64,000 bases of DNA from Xenopus tropicalis (lineage: Eukaryota > Chordata > Amphibia > Anura > Pipidae): assembly GCF_000004195.4 (NCBI RefSeq), contig NC_030677.2:196444372-196508371 (forward strand), read 5' to 3'. How positions within the stretch are numbered: position 1 is the stretch's first letter; each line of letters opens with the position of its first letter. A model generated the notes under the pieces. The model saw only the letters and a list, made by a program, of their open reading frames with translations, was not told where the DNA came from and did not search any database. Both the position numbers and the translations under genes were made by a program. Below are positions 41,151-53,934 of the stretch, piece by piece.

Positions 41151-41962
41151 TACAGGTATGGGACCTGGGGTTTTCCGGATAAGGTGTCTTTCCATAATTT
41201 GGATCTCCATACCTTAAATAAACCCAATAGGATTGTTTTGCCTCTTAGTTGGGATCAAGTACAGGTACTGTTTTATTATTACAGAGAAAAGGGAATCATT
41301 TAACCATTAAATAAACCCAATAGGGCTGTTCTGCCCCCAATAAGGGGTAATTATATCTTAGTTGGGATCAAGTACAGGTACTGTTTTATTATTACAGAGA
41401 AAAGGGAATCATTTAAACATAAAATAAACCCAATAGGGCTGTTCTGCCCCCAATAAGGGGTAATTATATCTTAGTTGGGATCAAGTACAGGTACTGTTTT
41501 ATTATTACAGAGAAAAGGGAATCATTTAACCATGAAATAAACCCAATAGGGCTGTTCTGCCCCAATAAGGGGTAATTATGCTTTAGTTGGGATCAAGTAC
41601 AGGTACTGTTTTATTATTACAGAGAAAAGGGAATCATTTAACCATTAAATAAACCCAATAGGACTGTTCTGCCCCAATAAGGGGTAATTATATCTTAGTT
41701 GGGATCAAGTACAGGTACTGTTTTATTATTACAGAGAAAAGGGAATCATTTAACCATTAAATAAACCCAATAGGGCTGTTCTGCCCCCAATAAGGGGTAA
41801 TTATATCTTAGTTGGGATCAAGTACAGGTACTGTTTTATTATTACAGAGAAAAGGGAATCATTTAACCATTAAATAAACCCAATAGGGCTGTTCTGCCCC
41901 CAATAAGGGGTAATTATATTTTATTTGGGGTCAAATACAAGGTACAAAGTTTTATTATTACA
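41151..41962. mobile_element. Family D element with about six to seven 113-bp units, right end lost
   Basis: TACAGGTATGGGACCTGGGG and TTTCCATAATTTGGATCTCC form the left end. Units with CCCAATAAGGGGTAATTATA follow at about 41338, 41451, 41564, 41675, 41789 and 41902. The matching right end is absent. Confidence 0.85.
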
Positions 41963-41988
41963 TTTGAAGCCTGTGACCACATTCCTGC

Positions 41989-42299
41989 TAGTGATGTGCA
42001 GCCCAGCCCGAGCTCAGCTGACCCTGCGTGGTCCCATAGGTCGGATGGGTTTGGGCCATCAATCACACAGCTTTTGCGTGCCGCAGCCAGGGTGGGCACC
42101 CAACCGAACCCAATCTTCCAATGCCCCGCCTTCAGATGTCAGTATTTATAGGTTTGTGCCCATGTGTCCCACCCCTTTCATGACATAAGGGGCCTTTTCT
42201 ATAAATACTGAGATTCTCCTGGTTAGTGTCAGGGGCAGATACCAACCATTGGGTTAGGGTTGGATGTGGGTTGACTTTTTGTAGACCCACACATCACTA
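41989..42299. mobile_element. TAGTGATGTGC MITE, hAT-like
   Basis: TAGTGATGTGCAGCCCAGCC and GGGTTGACTTTTTGTAGACCC...CACATCACTA are the inverted ends; flanks ATTCCTGC (41981-41988) and ATTGCTGC (42300-42307) match 7/8. It shares the TAGTGATG tip with family A but has a different interior. Confidence 0.75.
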
Positions 42300-42307
42300 A
42301 TTGCTGC

Positions 42308-43121
42308 CCCTTGGAATGGTGAATATTCTATGGCTCGTCTAAAAGTATTGCAAAAAAGGGAAAGTTGTTCACCACCACTAGGTTTTAAACCATTAGGTGG
42401 GGGTGCAATGAGGCAAAATTCATATTGGCAAAAACAAGAGCCCCTCTGCACTCACCCATAATAGGAGGCAAAGAGATGGCCATGTCTGCGTGCTATATCA
42501 TTTGTTTAATTGTTTAATGCCCTTTCTGCTTATTTATTCATTAAATATTCCCTCTTTGCTCGAGGCGGCCGTGCTGGTTGCGCACATACATATTCCGTAT
42601 TGTTGCTGTTGGAAGGAGAGATTGCTGATCTGTAGAGAAATACAGGATGCTCCTGCTGTTTCCTCTTTAAAAAAAGTCAACTTTTTTCGAAAGTTTCCTC
42701 AAAATGTTCCATCACTTTGTTCCTGGGGGAGTTGAAACCGGGGTACATTATTCAGCTCCGAGTAAATAAACTTTGCATAACATTGATCAGCTGGGTAGAG
42801 CAATTTGCTGATGGTGGAATAATTATAATGGACAAGCAGTAAGTGGGAGCCTAACGGCGGTACATTCGGAGGTAACTATGGATAATGTTCACATTACTTC
42901 TATGGGAATGAGCATTTTGGGGATATTCATAAATATTTATGCACTAGTTTAATGTGCTTGAGATATTTGCAATGTGAAGCCTGACTTCCCGTGCACTGGT
43001 TGTTTCTGTGCCTTCACAGTGGCCGTACAATGCCGGATAATGGTGACTGAATGATGATGGAACAGTGATTTCTTGATTGGGGACAATGACATCTTTAATA
43101 TCATAAGAGAATGGATTAGAG
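42308..43121. other. Gene-free stretch
   Basis: No exon or recognised repeat end; 42530-42860 looks unique with AT-rich words. Confidence 0.35.
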
Positions 43122-43415
43122 GCAATAGAGACCATTTACAATTACCCCAGGCATAAGTGCTGGAGTTGGGTACAGGCAGCTCTGTGCCTACCACCGGCCA
43201 TAGGCAGAGAAGTCTATTGTGGTCTAGCCAACTCAATGGAGCAGAAGTTATAAGACCAGTAAAGGGGGTGCCTACATGAATAGAGGCCATTTACAATTAC
43301 CCCAGGTGCAAGTGCTAGAGCTGGGTACAGGCAGCTCTGTGCTTACCATCAGCCATTGGCAAATGGTTCCAGTGAAGCAGAAGTTAGGGCACCAGTAAAG
43401 GGGGTGCCTACATGA
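43122..43415. repeat. Tandem duplication, ~156 bp
   Basis: CCATTTACAATTACCCCAGG through CAGTAAAGGGGGTGCCTACA is present twice, starting near 43122 and 43278. The second copy is about 18 bp shorter and moderately diverged. Confidence 0.85.
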
Positions 43416-44902
43416 CTCTCCCCACCCACCCCTCCTGGTTACAAAGCTGTATTTCTGGGGGAACACAGGTTTCTGAAGAGCTTGGGAGCTGCTGTGATTT
43501 TTCAAAGTGCAGGGCAGGGTGCAAAGTCCAAAAAACATGGTTGATTGACCATGTTCTTTTGCACTTTACACCCCCAGTGACTTTATCAATACTTTTGACA
43601 GTTGAAGCGCCACTTGAAGGTTCATACTTTGACCAGGGACTCCCTGGTTCTAAGAATATTTAGATATCTAGACAGCAAATACATATTCACCCTAAATCAC
43701 CACTCAAAGCCTTCAGGCTGGGCTTTTGAGTGTATCTAGAAGCCATTGTGCAAAATGCTTATCCGAGCTGAGCCCCACCCCTGCTACTGCTTCTGGCCCC
43801 CCAGTTTGGGACCACTAGGGTAGGGGTCCATGCAAACATTCCGGGAGGAGACAGACCAGTGATTGATTTAATATTGTGAAAGGCTGGGATCAGGTAAGTA
43901 TAGAATACTGTGCGAGGTAGGTGCAGTGGCTTATATTTTCTCTACCCAATATTTTCCTTTTTTGTGTTATATTTGTCAGGATAAACAAAATAATATGGCT
44001 CCAGTAGGTCAGATGTAACCCTTTATATATGTGTTCAGGGTCAGACTGGGCTGACAGGACACCGAGAAAAAACTCAGTAGGCCCCAGCCCTTATGGGCTC
44101 TGTCAACCCAGGCCTTTTCCCTGGCAGAAATTCAAGGTGCTCCACCCCTATCCCCGAGGAAGACGTAAGGTGTAAGCAGTGTAGGAATAGGAGTTTGCGA
44201 CTGGGGTGGGGGGGCACCCCAGTCCAATGTGGCACCTGCTGCCCAATCTGTGGCCTTTACGTTTTACCCACCATCAGTCCATGGCAATAGGGCGGGGTCA
44301 GTAAAGAGGTTAATACGCCTGGAACACAAATCTACAGCATTTGAACTTTTTCTCGGCGAATATAACGCAGGTAAATTGTCACCACAATTTTTGGGCCCTG
44401 TTTATTTTATGATGGCAGCACACTTAATTAAAACGATAATAAAAGAGAACCCTAATTAAGCTGAAAAGATTAAGGAAAGTAATAGAAATGGGAAGCCGGC
44501 TCATTTTTCACCCGACGGAAAAATAAGCATTCATTTATAGCGGATTAACTTCTTCACAGGCATTTAATTAACGGTGATAAGCTTTCCAGAGTTTTGTGCC
44601 GGTCTCTTCTTTCTCCTGAGAAGCCGGCGAGATGATCCATTAACCTGAGGGAGAGGCGCCGTCCGACATAGCGCTAATGGCAAAATGTATCTTCTAATTA
44701 TGATTGGAGTTTATTATGCAATTAATTGGCTTTAAATAAACAGTAAAGAAGAGGGCATGCTTACAGCATATTCCTTACTGTATTTTTAATTATAGCCGTA
44801 TGTGGGAGCTGCCATGTTAAATTCCTCAGGAGAGGAACTGCACTTTGCCGCAGGTCTGTGTGCTCCAAACAGAGTGTCGTGTCCTTAGTTTGCCCTATAA
44901 AT
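43416..44902. other. Gene-free stretch with a candidate conserved block
   Basis: 44040-44100 holds a decayed GGTCAGACTGGG fragment of the family at 13209. 44480-44760 is unique, AT-rich and full of TTAATTAACGG, TATGCAATTAATTGG and similar homeodomain-like sites; it may be a conserved regulatory element. Confidence 0.35.
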
Positions 44903-45186
44903 GCAGGCAGCTCTGTATTCATGAGAAGCAGGCAGCTCTGTATTCATGAGAAGCAGGTAGCTCTGTATTCATGAGAAGCAGGCAGCTCTGTATTCATGAG
45001 AGGCAGGCAGCTCTGTATTCATGAGAAGCAGGCAGCTCTGTATTCATGAGAAGCAGGCAGCTCTGTATTCATGAGAAGCAGGCAGCTCTGTATTCATGAG
45101 AACCAGGCAGCTCTGTATTAATGAGAAGCAGGCAGCTCTGTATTCATGAGAAGCAGGCAGCTCTGTATTCATGAGAGGCAGGCAGG
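44903..45186. repeat. Minisatellite, about 11 units of 25 bp
   Basis: Unit AGCTCTGTATTCATGAGAAG followed by CAGGC, repeated with rare substitutions (AGAGGC, AACCAGG, TATTAATG). Confidence 0.95.
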
Positions 45187-45292
45187 GACCTTGTGCCCAA
45201 CACCTCTGCACCCTGCACTCAGCAGCCACACACTGGGCCCAAGAGCTTTATAAATGAGTGGTCCACGTGAATAACCCCTTAGAACTGCAAGC

Positions 45293-45398
45293 TTAAAGGA
45301 AAACTGTACCTCCAGAATGAATACTTAACCAACAGATATTATATTATATTATGTTAAGTGTCCTATTAAAGAATCTCGCCAAACTGGAATATATATAT
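45293..45398. mobile_element. Truncated T2-like MITE (same family as 53427)
   Basis: TTAAAGGAAAACTGTACCTC with ATGAATACTTAACCAACAGA and TCTCGCCAAACTGGAATATA matches the right end of the element at 53427-53934 in reverse. It stops where the LINE 3' end begins at about 45395. Confidence 0.75.
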
Positions 45399-46735
45399 AC
45401 GCAGCACTGTACAGTAGAATACATTAATACAAACAGGGGGTTATTGAGATAATAGATAAATACAAAGTATAACAATAAATACAAATAAATACAAGATACA
45501 GTTGCAATAAGTTAAGAGTCAAAGACACAAGAGGATGGAGGTCCCTGCCCCGTAGAGCTTACAATCTATATGGGAGGGTAACTTACAGACACAAATAGGC
45601 AAATATAAGTGTTGTAGGTCACAGTGGGTGACATTACAGTATAAGTGCCAGTTCCCAGATCAGGTGCTGGGCGAGTGCTCCAATAGGGAGTCTTTATGTT
45701 TAGTTTTAAAAAGACTGGGGGAGGATTCTCTCCGGAGGAAATCAGGGAGGGCATTCCCAATGTAAGGGGCAGCAGGGCAGGAAGGCTTAAGGCGGGAAAC
45801 AGCAGTAGTAGTGGGGGCGCAACCAAGCGATTGCTCTGCGAGGAACGAAGGAGTCGGCCAGGAACGTACAGAGACGCAAGGGAAGAGATGTAGTGAGGAG
45901 CAGAGGAATGGAGGGCTTTGAAGGTTAAAGGACAATGAAAGGTTAATATAAATTAAAAGTAAATCTAAAGGCATTCTTATTAAGTACTTACTGCATATCT
46001 GAATTCCCAGATCCCTGCTTGCTTCTCTGAGATATGGTGCTGGCAGCCTACAGCAGTGTGAAGACTACAGTGACATCACTGAAATCTCTCTTCCCTTCCT
46101 GTAGGTGCCAGCGGCAGCCTTCCTATTCTCTGAGCATGTGTGTAACCTGATCCTGTCTCCTGTTCTGAGCTACACATGCCCTCCAGCCAATCAGAAGCGG
46201 ATCTGGCAGAGGGGAGGGGGGGAAGGGAATGAAACACATGTGCAGTATGAAGCAAGGAGGGAAAGGAAGGGAGAATACCTTTTTAGAGATGGCTGCCTGT
46301 TCTAGAAATGTGAAGTAAGTGACTGAGTAAATATTTGATTAGGTGAGCCAAAAGTGTGGCGTTTTTACTAAACAATAGTAGGACTATTGGGCAGTGTGCT
46401 TTTTAAATTTTGACTTGCATTCTCCTTTAAGGGAAGGAGTTTGTAAGATATTCTTTGTTTAATGGGAAGCCACGATAAGGCCTTTAGCAGGGGAAGGGCC
46501 TGAACTCTCCTGGATGAGAGGAGGGGAATTCTGGCAGCAGTATTTAATATAGACTGTAGGGGGGAGAGATGGGAGTTAGGGAGGCCGGCTAGTAGCAGGT
46601 TACAGTAGTCAAGTCGGGATAGGATGAGAGCATGCATGAGCAGCCTAGCTGTTGCAGTAGAAAGAAAGTGACGGATTTTGGCAATATTGCGTAAGAAAAA
46701 GTGACGGAGAGACTGGAGTCAAAGATCACCCCCAA
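45395..46735 (-). mobile_element. L2-like LINE fragment, minus strand, split by a TTAA element
   Basis: On the minus strand, from 46735 downwards, it reads LGVIFDSSLS, then HALILSRLDYCNLLLAGLP, and WLPIKQRISYKL up to 46431. After the insert it resumes near 45924 with FKALH-like and APHYISSL-like peptide and continues into a 3' tail ending near 45395 (CAGCACTGTACAGTAGAATA on +). These are typical of the L2/Rex reverse-transcriptase C-terminus. Frameshifts and a missing 5' part make it dead. Confidence 0.78.
45925..46430. mobile_element. T2-like MITE with TTAA flanks, nested in the LINE
   Basis: TTAAAGGACAATGAAAGG at the left and TGACTTGCATTCTCCTTTAA at the right are inverted, with TTAA at 45925-45928 and 46427-46430. 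Removing it restores the LINE reading order, so it inserted after the LINE. Confidence 0.85.
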
Positions 46736-47476
46736 ACAACGTGCCGAATCGTAAATGTGCCGACAGTAAATGTTGTCCTTTTACATACATTCCCTTGACC
46801 CACCACTTTGGACTTGGATCTTTTTTCAACCCACATTAACAAAATAACTATATAACTATGGTCCATAAAACCGGACCCTGGGTACTGATTTTCCAACGGC
46901 TTCTCCATTGTTCGCAGATGAAGCAACTAAATTCATTTTTGTCCTGTACAGTTATCTCATTCTCAGCTGCTATGGATGTTGTTCTTGCAAACGAATAGCC
47001 CTGCCAGGATTCATAGCGCTAATTCTTTCCCTCTGATTACATCGTTCAGTGGGGAAACGCATCAAGGAATTACGGCCCAGTAAATAGGAGAGCGATATTA
47101 GGCGCAGGCAGCGATTCCATGTATATCGCTACAGGATGAGAATTTACTGCACTGTGATGTGAAATATTCAGCAGAAACGAGTTAGTGCTCTGATTAAACC
47201 AGAAATACGGTAAATTCAAATCAAATTTATATTGAATGAGCCGGCGATCTGGATGAATCAGGGAACATTACACAAAAAGGCCCCTTGGGCTGCAGTGTGT
47301 GGCTAGTTTGGCCAGCAGAGATGATGGGAGATGTCAGAAGTCAGCCAGACTGAACCGCTTGGTCTGCTTCTCATTGATATATTAAGGACTGAGGAAGTAT
47401 AAAGAGCTTGTAACTAATAACTAACTAATAACACCCCCTAGTGTGATGTGAATGTTACATAGTATATACAATCCAG
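46736..47476. other. Gene-free stretch
   Basis: No exon or recognised repeat. 47020-47290 is unique-looking. Confidence 0.35.
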
Positions 47477-47999
47477 TTAAACACCGAAACCCCTAATATA
47501 CCTGTCACTCTAATCTGTTCCTTCAAAAAGTAGGAATAAATACTATTTTTATATACTGAAATCCAGCTGCAAAATAGTTATTTTCTTTCTGCATCATCTG
47601 AAATCCTGGCAGGGGAGGAGGGACTAAACCATTGATGTTACAAATTGTAACAACTTCTCCACAGCTTACAGACAGCATGCAGGAACTGCATAACCCACAA
47701 TGCATTGCACTGTGATGTTCCTTTCCTTATTGACATCACGTGTGCAGGGGATTGTGGGATTGGGAGGATGCAGGCTGAAGGCAGGCTGAGGACAGGCGAC
47801 TACTGTTATATTTTATTTGAGCCCCATAGTAGCCAGCCAGATCAGCAGGGGAACAGGGGGCGGGGCTTAGGGAACTGTTCCAAACCATATTATTGCATTA
47901 AACATCATGAAAAGGCTGCGTATTTTTTTGCTGATATATATTGCAAAGTTGCTTGAAATTTTGTTCTAAAGTTATGTTTGGGGGTGAGTTCTCATTTAA
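47477..47999. mobile_element. Possible T2-like MITE with TTAA ends
   Basis: TTAAACACCGAAACCCCTAA at 47477 and GGGGGTGAGTTCTCATTTAA ending 47999 are weakly inverted with TTAA at each edge. The ends are diverged, so the call is tentative. Confidence 0.4.
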
Positions 48000-48214
48000 T
48001 GACTTATTGGACCATAAAACTGATCAATATTGTTAAGATAATTTTTATGGCAGAAATATTGACTTTTCATTGAAAATGCATGTGATTTGTGTCAAAATAG
48101 TTTTTACACATAGGTGAATCTCTCCCATGTGGTTGCAAATATGGTAAAAAAAATTTGGGTAAAGGGGTCATAGTATACAAAAATGCACTTTACCCACTGC
48201 AATTTCATTTGAAA

Positions 48215-49416
48215 GTCATTGACTAAAAAACACTGTAATAGTAAATAAAAAGGGAATGGGATGATTTGGAAATCTTTCAAACCCTATATTACCCGGAAAC
48301 AGGACAAAGACATTATGAGGTGCTGAAACGTTAATGTTATTGTTTTCTCTCCTCATTTTGATTTTGATGCCAGCAACACGTTTCAAAAAAGTTGGGGCAA
48401 GGGGCGTAATTCCCACTGTATCCCCTCTTCATTTGGGAACTGAGGAGCCTAATTGCTGCAGTTCTGAAAGTAAATTGTTGCCCCATTCCTGTATTATATA
48501 GGATTCCAGCTGCCCAAATAGTGCAGAATGCAGTTTGGCCTTGGATGGCAGCATATGTTCCTCCAAAACCTGTAATCAGTGATGAGCGACCATGTCCAGT
48601 TTCGCTTAACCGGAAAATTGTGAAACTGCTGAAAAATGAGCAGAATGGTGACAAATTTGCCAAATAGAAGCGGCCACAATTATTTGATCACTAAGCAATT
48701 TTTTCATCACAGCAAATTTTTGCAGCAGTTTCATGAATAAATTTACCAATGCCAAAATGTGGAATTTCGCAGCGAAACCATGCCTGGCGAACAAAATCCG
48801 CTCATCACTACCTGTAATATATACAGTAGTTCAACATTGTGCCATCCCAGATGTGTGAGATACCCGTGCCATGGGATAAACTCTGCACTCATAGGAAGTC
48901 ACGTGGCCCTTCTATTCTGTAGTTTGCGCTATCCATGGTTTCCAAATAGAGTTTTGAATTTTGATTCATCAGCTTGATTCATCATGCCGCCCCCCCACCC
49001 GAATTTGTCGCCATAGGCCTGGGCCTTTGTAGCCTTTTCACAAATCCAGGTAGATGATAAAATGTAGATAAAGTACCAATGATACTCAGCACTATAAGTG
49101 GTCTATAGCCAATGTGAATCTTCTGTAAAGTTTAAGGAGTGTTGCTTGCTGCTTCCTCTTGAAAAAGCCCCTTTGAAACGTGTCCAAAAAGCATTTAGTG
49201 GAAGCGAATAAAGTAAAGCATTACTCAAGTTTTCCAGTTTTTATGTTGCCCCTGTCCTAACTTTTTTGGAACATATTGCTGGCATGGAATTCAAAAGAAG
49301 CAAATTATTTCAGTTTCAACATTTGATACGTTTACTATGCACTGTTTGCAGTTGAATGTAGTGTTTATATATTCACATTTTACCCAGTTTCCCAACTTTT
49401 ATAGAAACGGGTTTGT
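48215..49416. mobile_element. Diverged TIR element (CCAACTTTTTTGGAA type), split by a family A MITE
   Basis: Left part: GATTTGGAAATCTTTCAAAC, ATGCCAGCAACACGTTTC and AAAAAAGTTGGGGC. Right part: CCTAACTTTTTTGGAACATA, GGCATGGAATTC and CCCAACTTTTATAGAAACGG. These resemble a DNA element common in fish and frogs; exact name not certain. The family A copy 48577-48810 lies inside. Confidence 0.65.
48577..48810. mobile_element. Family A MITE, nested, perfect 8-bp duplication
   Basis: CAGTGATGAGCGACCATGTC to AAATCCGCTCATCACTA, flanked by CCTGTAAT at 48569-48576 and 48811-48818, identical. Confidence 0.9.
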
Positions 49417-50174
49417 AAATAGAAACCTATTTCTGATGTCAATTTTCAAGTTGAAATCATATATAAATAGGGCCCTTATTCCCTAACACAGAAAAAGGAA
49501 TAAACTGTCTCTATAACAATGTGGTATTCTCCCCCTGAACATTTGTTGCCGTTTCTGCGTAACATTTCTGTAGACCACAGGCTGCCGGACGCACATTTAT
49601 TTTTATTAGATTTCTTTTAAACAGATTTATTGAAATGTTTCCCTAATCAGGCTTGTTCGACTTTGCCCAGATGCACTCATTTATCCACAGTTGCCTTGTG
49701 GCAAAATGAGAATGTTTAACCTTTCTGGTAGCAGATTAATCTTCGCTGAGCTGGATTTCGTTCAACCAGAGACACAACCTTCTCGACCGGCTATTTATCC
49801 TGTAAATGTGTTATGCTCGGTGCAAGTCTGGCTCCAAGGAATTTTTCATATATTAATGCTGGGGTCAGCTGACCTGGGATGGGACATAGGGCTTTTTTTT
49901 AATGCATGGAATCATCAACATTTTCTAATGATTAGAAAGCTGTAATTCGTTAACATTGTGAGTGAATATTACGAGCAAAAGTGCTGGTTAGTTGGGTAAT
50001 TATTTAACAAATGTTTAGAGATTAGGAAGAAAGCGGAATTTTTTGTAAGCTTGAAGCACAAGAGAATAGGGCTGGGTCACCGCAAGGTAAATGTGTCTCT
50101 GGGTAACTCATTTGTCACTGATGGGAACAGGTGCTGATCTATCAGCATTTCTCATAAAGACAAACAACAGTAGT
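49417..50174. other. Gene-free stretch
   Basis: 49600-49990 is unique sequence with several AT-rich words; no exon is supported. Confidence 0.35.
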
Positions 50175-50386
50175 TAGTGATGAGCGAAATTTTTCGCCAA
50201 GCTTTGCAGCCAAATTACGCATTACACCATTGTTTTTTTATGAAAGGGGCACAAAATTTTGCGAGTGAGGAAAAAGTTGCTGCAAAGTCACGTCAAAAGT
50301 TATGACGGCATGAATTTCGCAAATTTTTCCACAGTTTTGCAAATTTTTTCACCAAAAGTGTAACGGGACAGATTCGCCCATCACTA
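50175..50386. mobile_element. Family A MITE, short copy
   Basis: TAGTGATGAGCGAAATTTTT to ACAGATTCGCCCATCACTA. Interior short, with CAAAGTCACGTCAAAAG. Flanks do not show a clear duplication. Confidence 0.75.
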
Positions 50387-53300
50387 GTGGTAGCTCCAAA
50401 AGGAGAAGAACCTGGGCTCATCCACCAACCCACCTTTCCATTTAGTCATATCATCTCTTATATATAAATGACCTTCCAGTTTTTATTCTAGAAAGACTGA
50501 TACAGGTGTAACACTTGTTTCGCTATAATATGGTAAAACCCAGGCTAGTAATTGGTATAGAGCATGTGTTACATGCGACCTTAATGCACAGGAGTGGGCC
50601 TCCGCTATATGGGAGGTGCTATTGGAGCTGAGGGTGTAGTTGAACTACAACTAGATAGAGCTTGTGTGGTGCAGATAGAATAATGGACGCCAGAAAGGTT
50701 CTTGCTGATGAACTATAGTACAGGTTTATTGGACAAGGCACAACTTAATAGTGCAGCAGGGTATATACTCACAGACACAGCAGATTGGATGGTCACAGAG
50801 AATAATAGCAGATGTGACACTTAAGGAACAGTATAACCCACTTGAAGGATTATGCAGAGTATTAGCTGTGAGCCCAGGAATGGATGCCCTTTACTGGAAC
50901 GGATCCCCTCCAGCCAACTATGGTTCAGGGTAAGGTACTGCCTGAATCCTGCGTCTTAACTGTGGTCCCTACAGCAAGGCATACAAAGCCTGGGTTATAC
51001 TAAACCCTTACAGTCTCCTTTGATGGGGCTAGTGCTGCCCTTACTAAATAAGCTATCTATGCTCACCCCTCCTAGAGGGTGTTATTAAAATCTCATTCAC
51101 GGGGCCCTGTCCCCGACTTACAAATTGGCAGGTTCTCCTTACTGGGGCCAAATGCCTCAGGCTCAGTGACGTGAAGCCTTAGGACAACAGCAGCCAAAGA
51201 GGAAGGCACTTCCTTGTGCAAGACACTATATAGTCTGCCAAGGGGAGTGGTCAACCTGGCTAAACCTATAGGGGGTAGCCTAATAACTGTAATCTGAGTG
51301 TAATGGGCTCTGCCCTATAACAGCACAGATAAGATAAGGATAGGGGATAACACCATAGGGAGCTTAACCCTATGGGTCCCTACACAGGTATATGATTTAT
51401 ATGACAGTGCTTTCACATTTAGGCATTTTTCCATCGTTTGAAGCACCAAGTCTAAAATCTACAAAATATATTTACACCAGTAGACTCCCAATAAAAGCAT
51501 TAATAAGGAAATGTTTAATCACTACTTGGTGAGGTTTTCTACACAATGAATTCCTAAAGAATAAAACTATAGCCTATGATTAAGTGCTTCTGGAGCAGGA
51601 AACCCATACAGAGATGATGTCTTGAATAAAGGATTTTCTTCATTACTACTTTTGCATGGCCTTTGAGGATCCTTATTGTGCCCATCAGCTTTATGTAATT
51701 TACTGATTTCAGCTTCTTCGGCTGAAGGTCTGGGTTTTATCCACCTGGATCACCTCTTCTCTTTGGTGAGTTTCTACATCTAGGAAGTGTTTGTGTCCTA
51801 TTCTTGGCATGACTTAATCAAACTATAGGGCTCATTTATTATGAACAAAAATGCAAGTGCACCCGAGCTAAAATGGATGCAAGGTTGTTTGTATCAATCA
51901 AACGTATTCCTTACACTTCTGCACAGTAAAGCTGAGCACCAATTTTTTCATCCCACCTACTGATACTGGGGTACCTTGGAGCTACCGCCACCATGGACTT
52001 GGTAGTAGCTACAGGGTTCCCTCAGTGGGTTGTGTCAAAAGGTGGAATGACACTGCAAAGATCCTGCAATGTGGGAAAAACAGTGGCTATTGGCATCGAA
52101 AATTCCGAAACCACACATCGCTAAATGAGCACTTCTCAAGTCTTCTACAATTTCCCCTCATCTGACTTTTTGGTGGTGGAACAGTTTCCTGATGCAACTC
52201 AGAAATCATAAGAAAACATTTTAATGATAAGAGATGAATTAACTGTCTGCAACTAGATCCTTGGGCTTGGTTTCCACTGCTGATAAAGTGGCTGGGTAAA
52301 ACCCCGAAAGACGACAGCAACCACAGAAACCACATTATAGATACATACCTAAACTGGTCACCAAAAGAGGTTGAATCCTGCTTGCCATGAGTAGATTGTT
52401 AAGGTACCAGAAATCGAGATTCCTTTTGGTAACTGTCATTGATCAGGCTACTGTACCCTTTAGATGCATTCTAGCTTTAGCAGTAGATGTTCTCTATGCA
52501 CCCAGGGCATCATATGCTTTAATATGGACTATGGACGACACTGACAAGGTATATTTCTCCTTTAGCAGTGATGAAAGATAAAGAACATCCAAAACTAAAA
52601 AAAAAAGTCTAAATTTAATTTAGAAATTGAAAATCTCTTTATAAACCCTTATTCTTGCTATGATTCAACTTCACTGTAGGATGTTGCTTCTGAATCTCTC
52701 TTATGCTGCTTTCTTTTATGTGCCAGGCTCTGGCTAAGGTAAGGAGCTTAATAAAAAATAGAGACCTATAAATAAGAAGGAACCCGAGAGCCCCTTTTGT
52801 CTTCTCCTCATTATCATTGAAAGCCACGCTTTACTCTCATCGGCATTTCTTTTATTCTGTTTTAGAGAAACACATGAATTATTTTGGCAGGTCTGTCAGA
52901 AATGATTTAGGAGGAAAACTGCACGAGGCCTGCCTTACTGTCTCCTTTCAACTCAATGTACCTGGCAACATAATTAAAGGGTAAAGGGGGTCAGGCAAAG
53001 GGGGTCTTTCATTTTTTAGAATCTAAAAATGGGTGGGATTGTTAGTAAGTGTGCAGATGAGTCTATTGGCCACTAGTATCCAATTTGGGGTGTTGATGTC
53101 ATTTAACAAGATCTTTCATGACTTGACAATGATGACAATGGGTCAGGATTATGACATAAAGACTGATTTAACATTGTCTGTACAATGGCCCATGTGGGAC
53201 ACCCCTCTACGCCACAAAACCTTTTGCAGTGTTTATTTTAATGGAAAATAATTTGATAATGATCTATGAAGTGGCCTGGTGGGTCTTGGTGAAGCATCTG

Positions 53301-53426
53301 GAATGTTGGTCTCCATTTAGATAGAACAGTGACAATACATTGGACTTCTACTGGAAGTAGAATGGATGTAGGTAAAACAATATGTGCATAAATATGAAGG
53401 TCCTATTGATGTTGTGAGTCTATCAG
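50387..53426. other. Gene-free stretch
   Basis: 50640-51400 reads like a moderately repeated GC-balanced element but no ends could be placed. A CCTTGGAGCTACCGCCACC piece at 51980 belongs to the small repeat seen near 6685. No exon with splice signals and coding pattern is supported. Confidence 0.35.
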
Positions 53427-53934
53427 TTAAAGGGAAACTATACCTCCAAACAATGTAGATCTCTATAAAAATCTATTGCATAAACAGCTCATATGTAAAA
53501 CCTGCTTCATCTAAATAAACTGTTTGCATAAAAATATACTTTTTAGTAGTATGTGCCATTGGGTAATCCTAAATAGAAAACTGCCATTTTAAGAATTAAG
53601 GGCCGCCCCCTGGGATCATAGGAGTCACAGTGCACACAAACAAGCCAAGGCACACATACATGCTAGGCCCCATCAGCCAATGAATGGGCAGAGTTCTGCC
53701 TTTTACTCCCACACTACTTCCTGTTACAGTCAGAGCTGCATTATTTCCTGTCAGCTGATCTCTGAGGCAACACACAGCCCATTACTAAATGGCGGCTCAA
53801 GGGAAAGGATGTAAAAGGGCAATATTTACTGATATATATATTCCAGTTTGGGGAGATTCTTTAATAGGTCACTTGAAATCATATACACTATCTGTTGGTT
53901 AAGTATTCATTCTGGGGGTATAGTTTTCCTTTAA
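53427..53934. mobile_element. T2-like MITE with TTAA flanks (GGGAAACTATACCTCC ends)
   Basis: TTAAAGGGAAACTATACCTC at the left and GGGGGTATAGTTTTCCTTTAA at the right are inverted; TTAA at 53427-53430 and 53931-53934. No transposase. Truncated relative at 45293. Confidence 0.88.

Noticed and set aside
45566..45974. Minus-strand frames of 86-104 residues
   Set aside because: They are parts of the dead L2-like LINE, not host genes.
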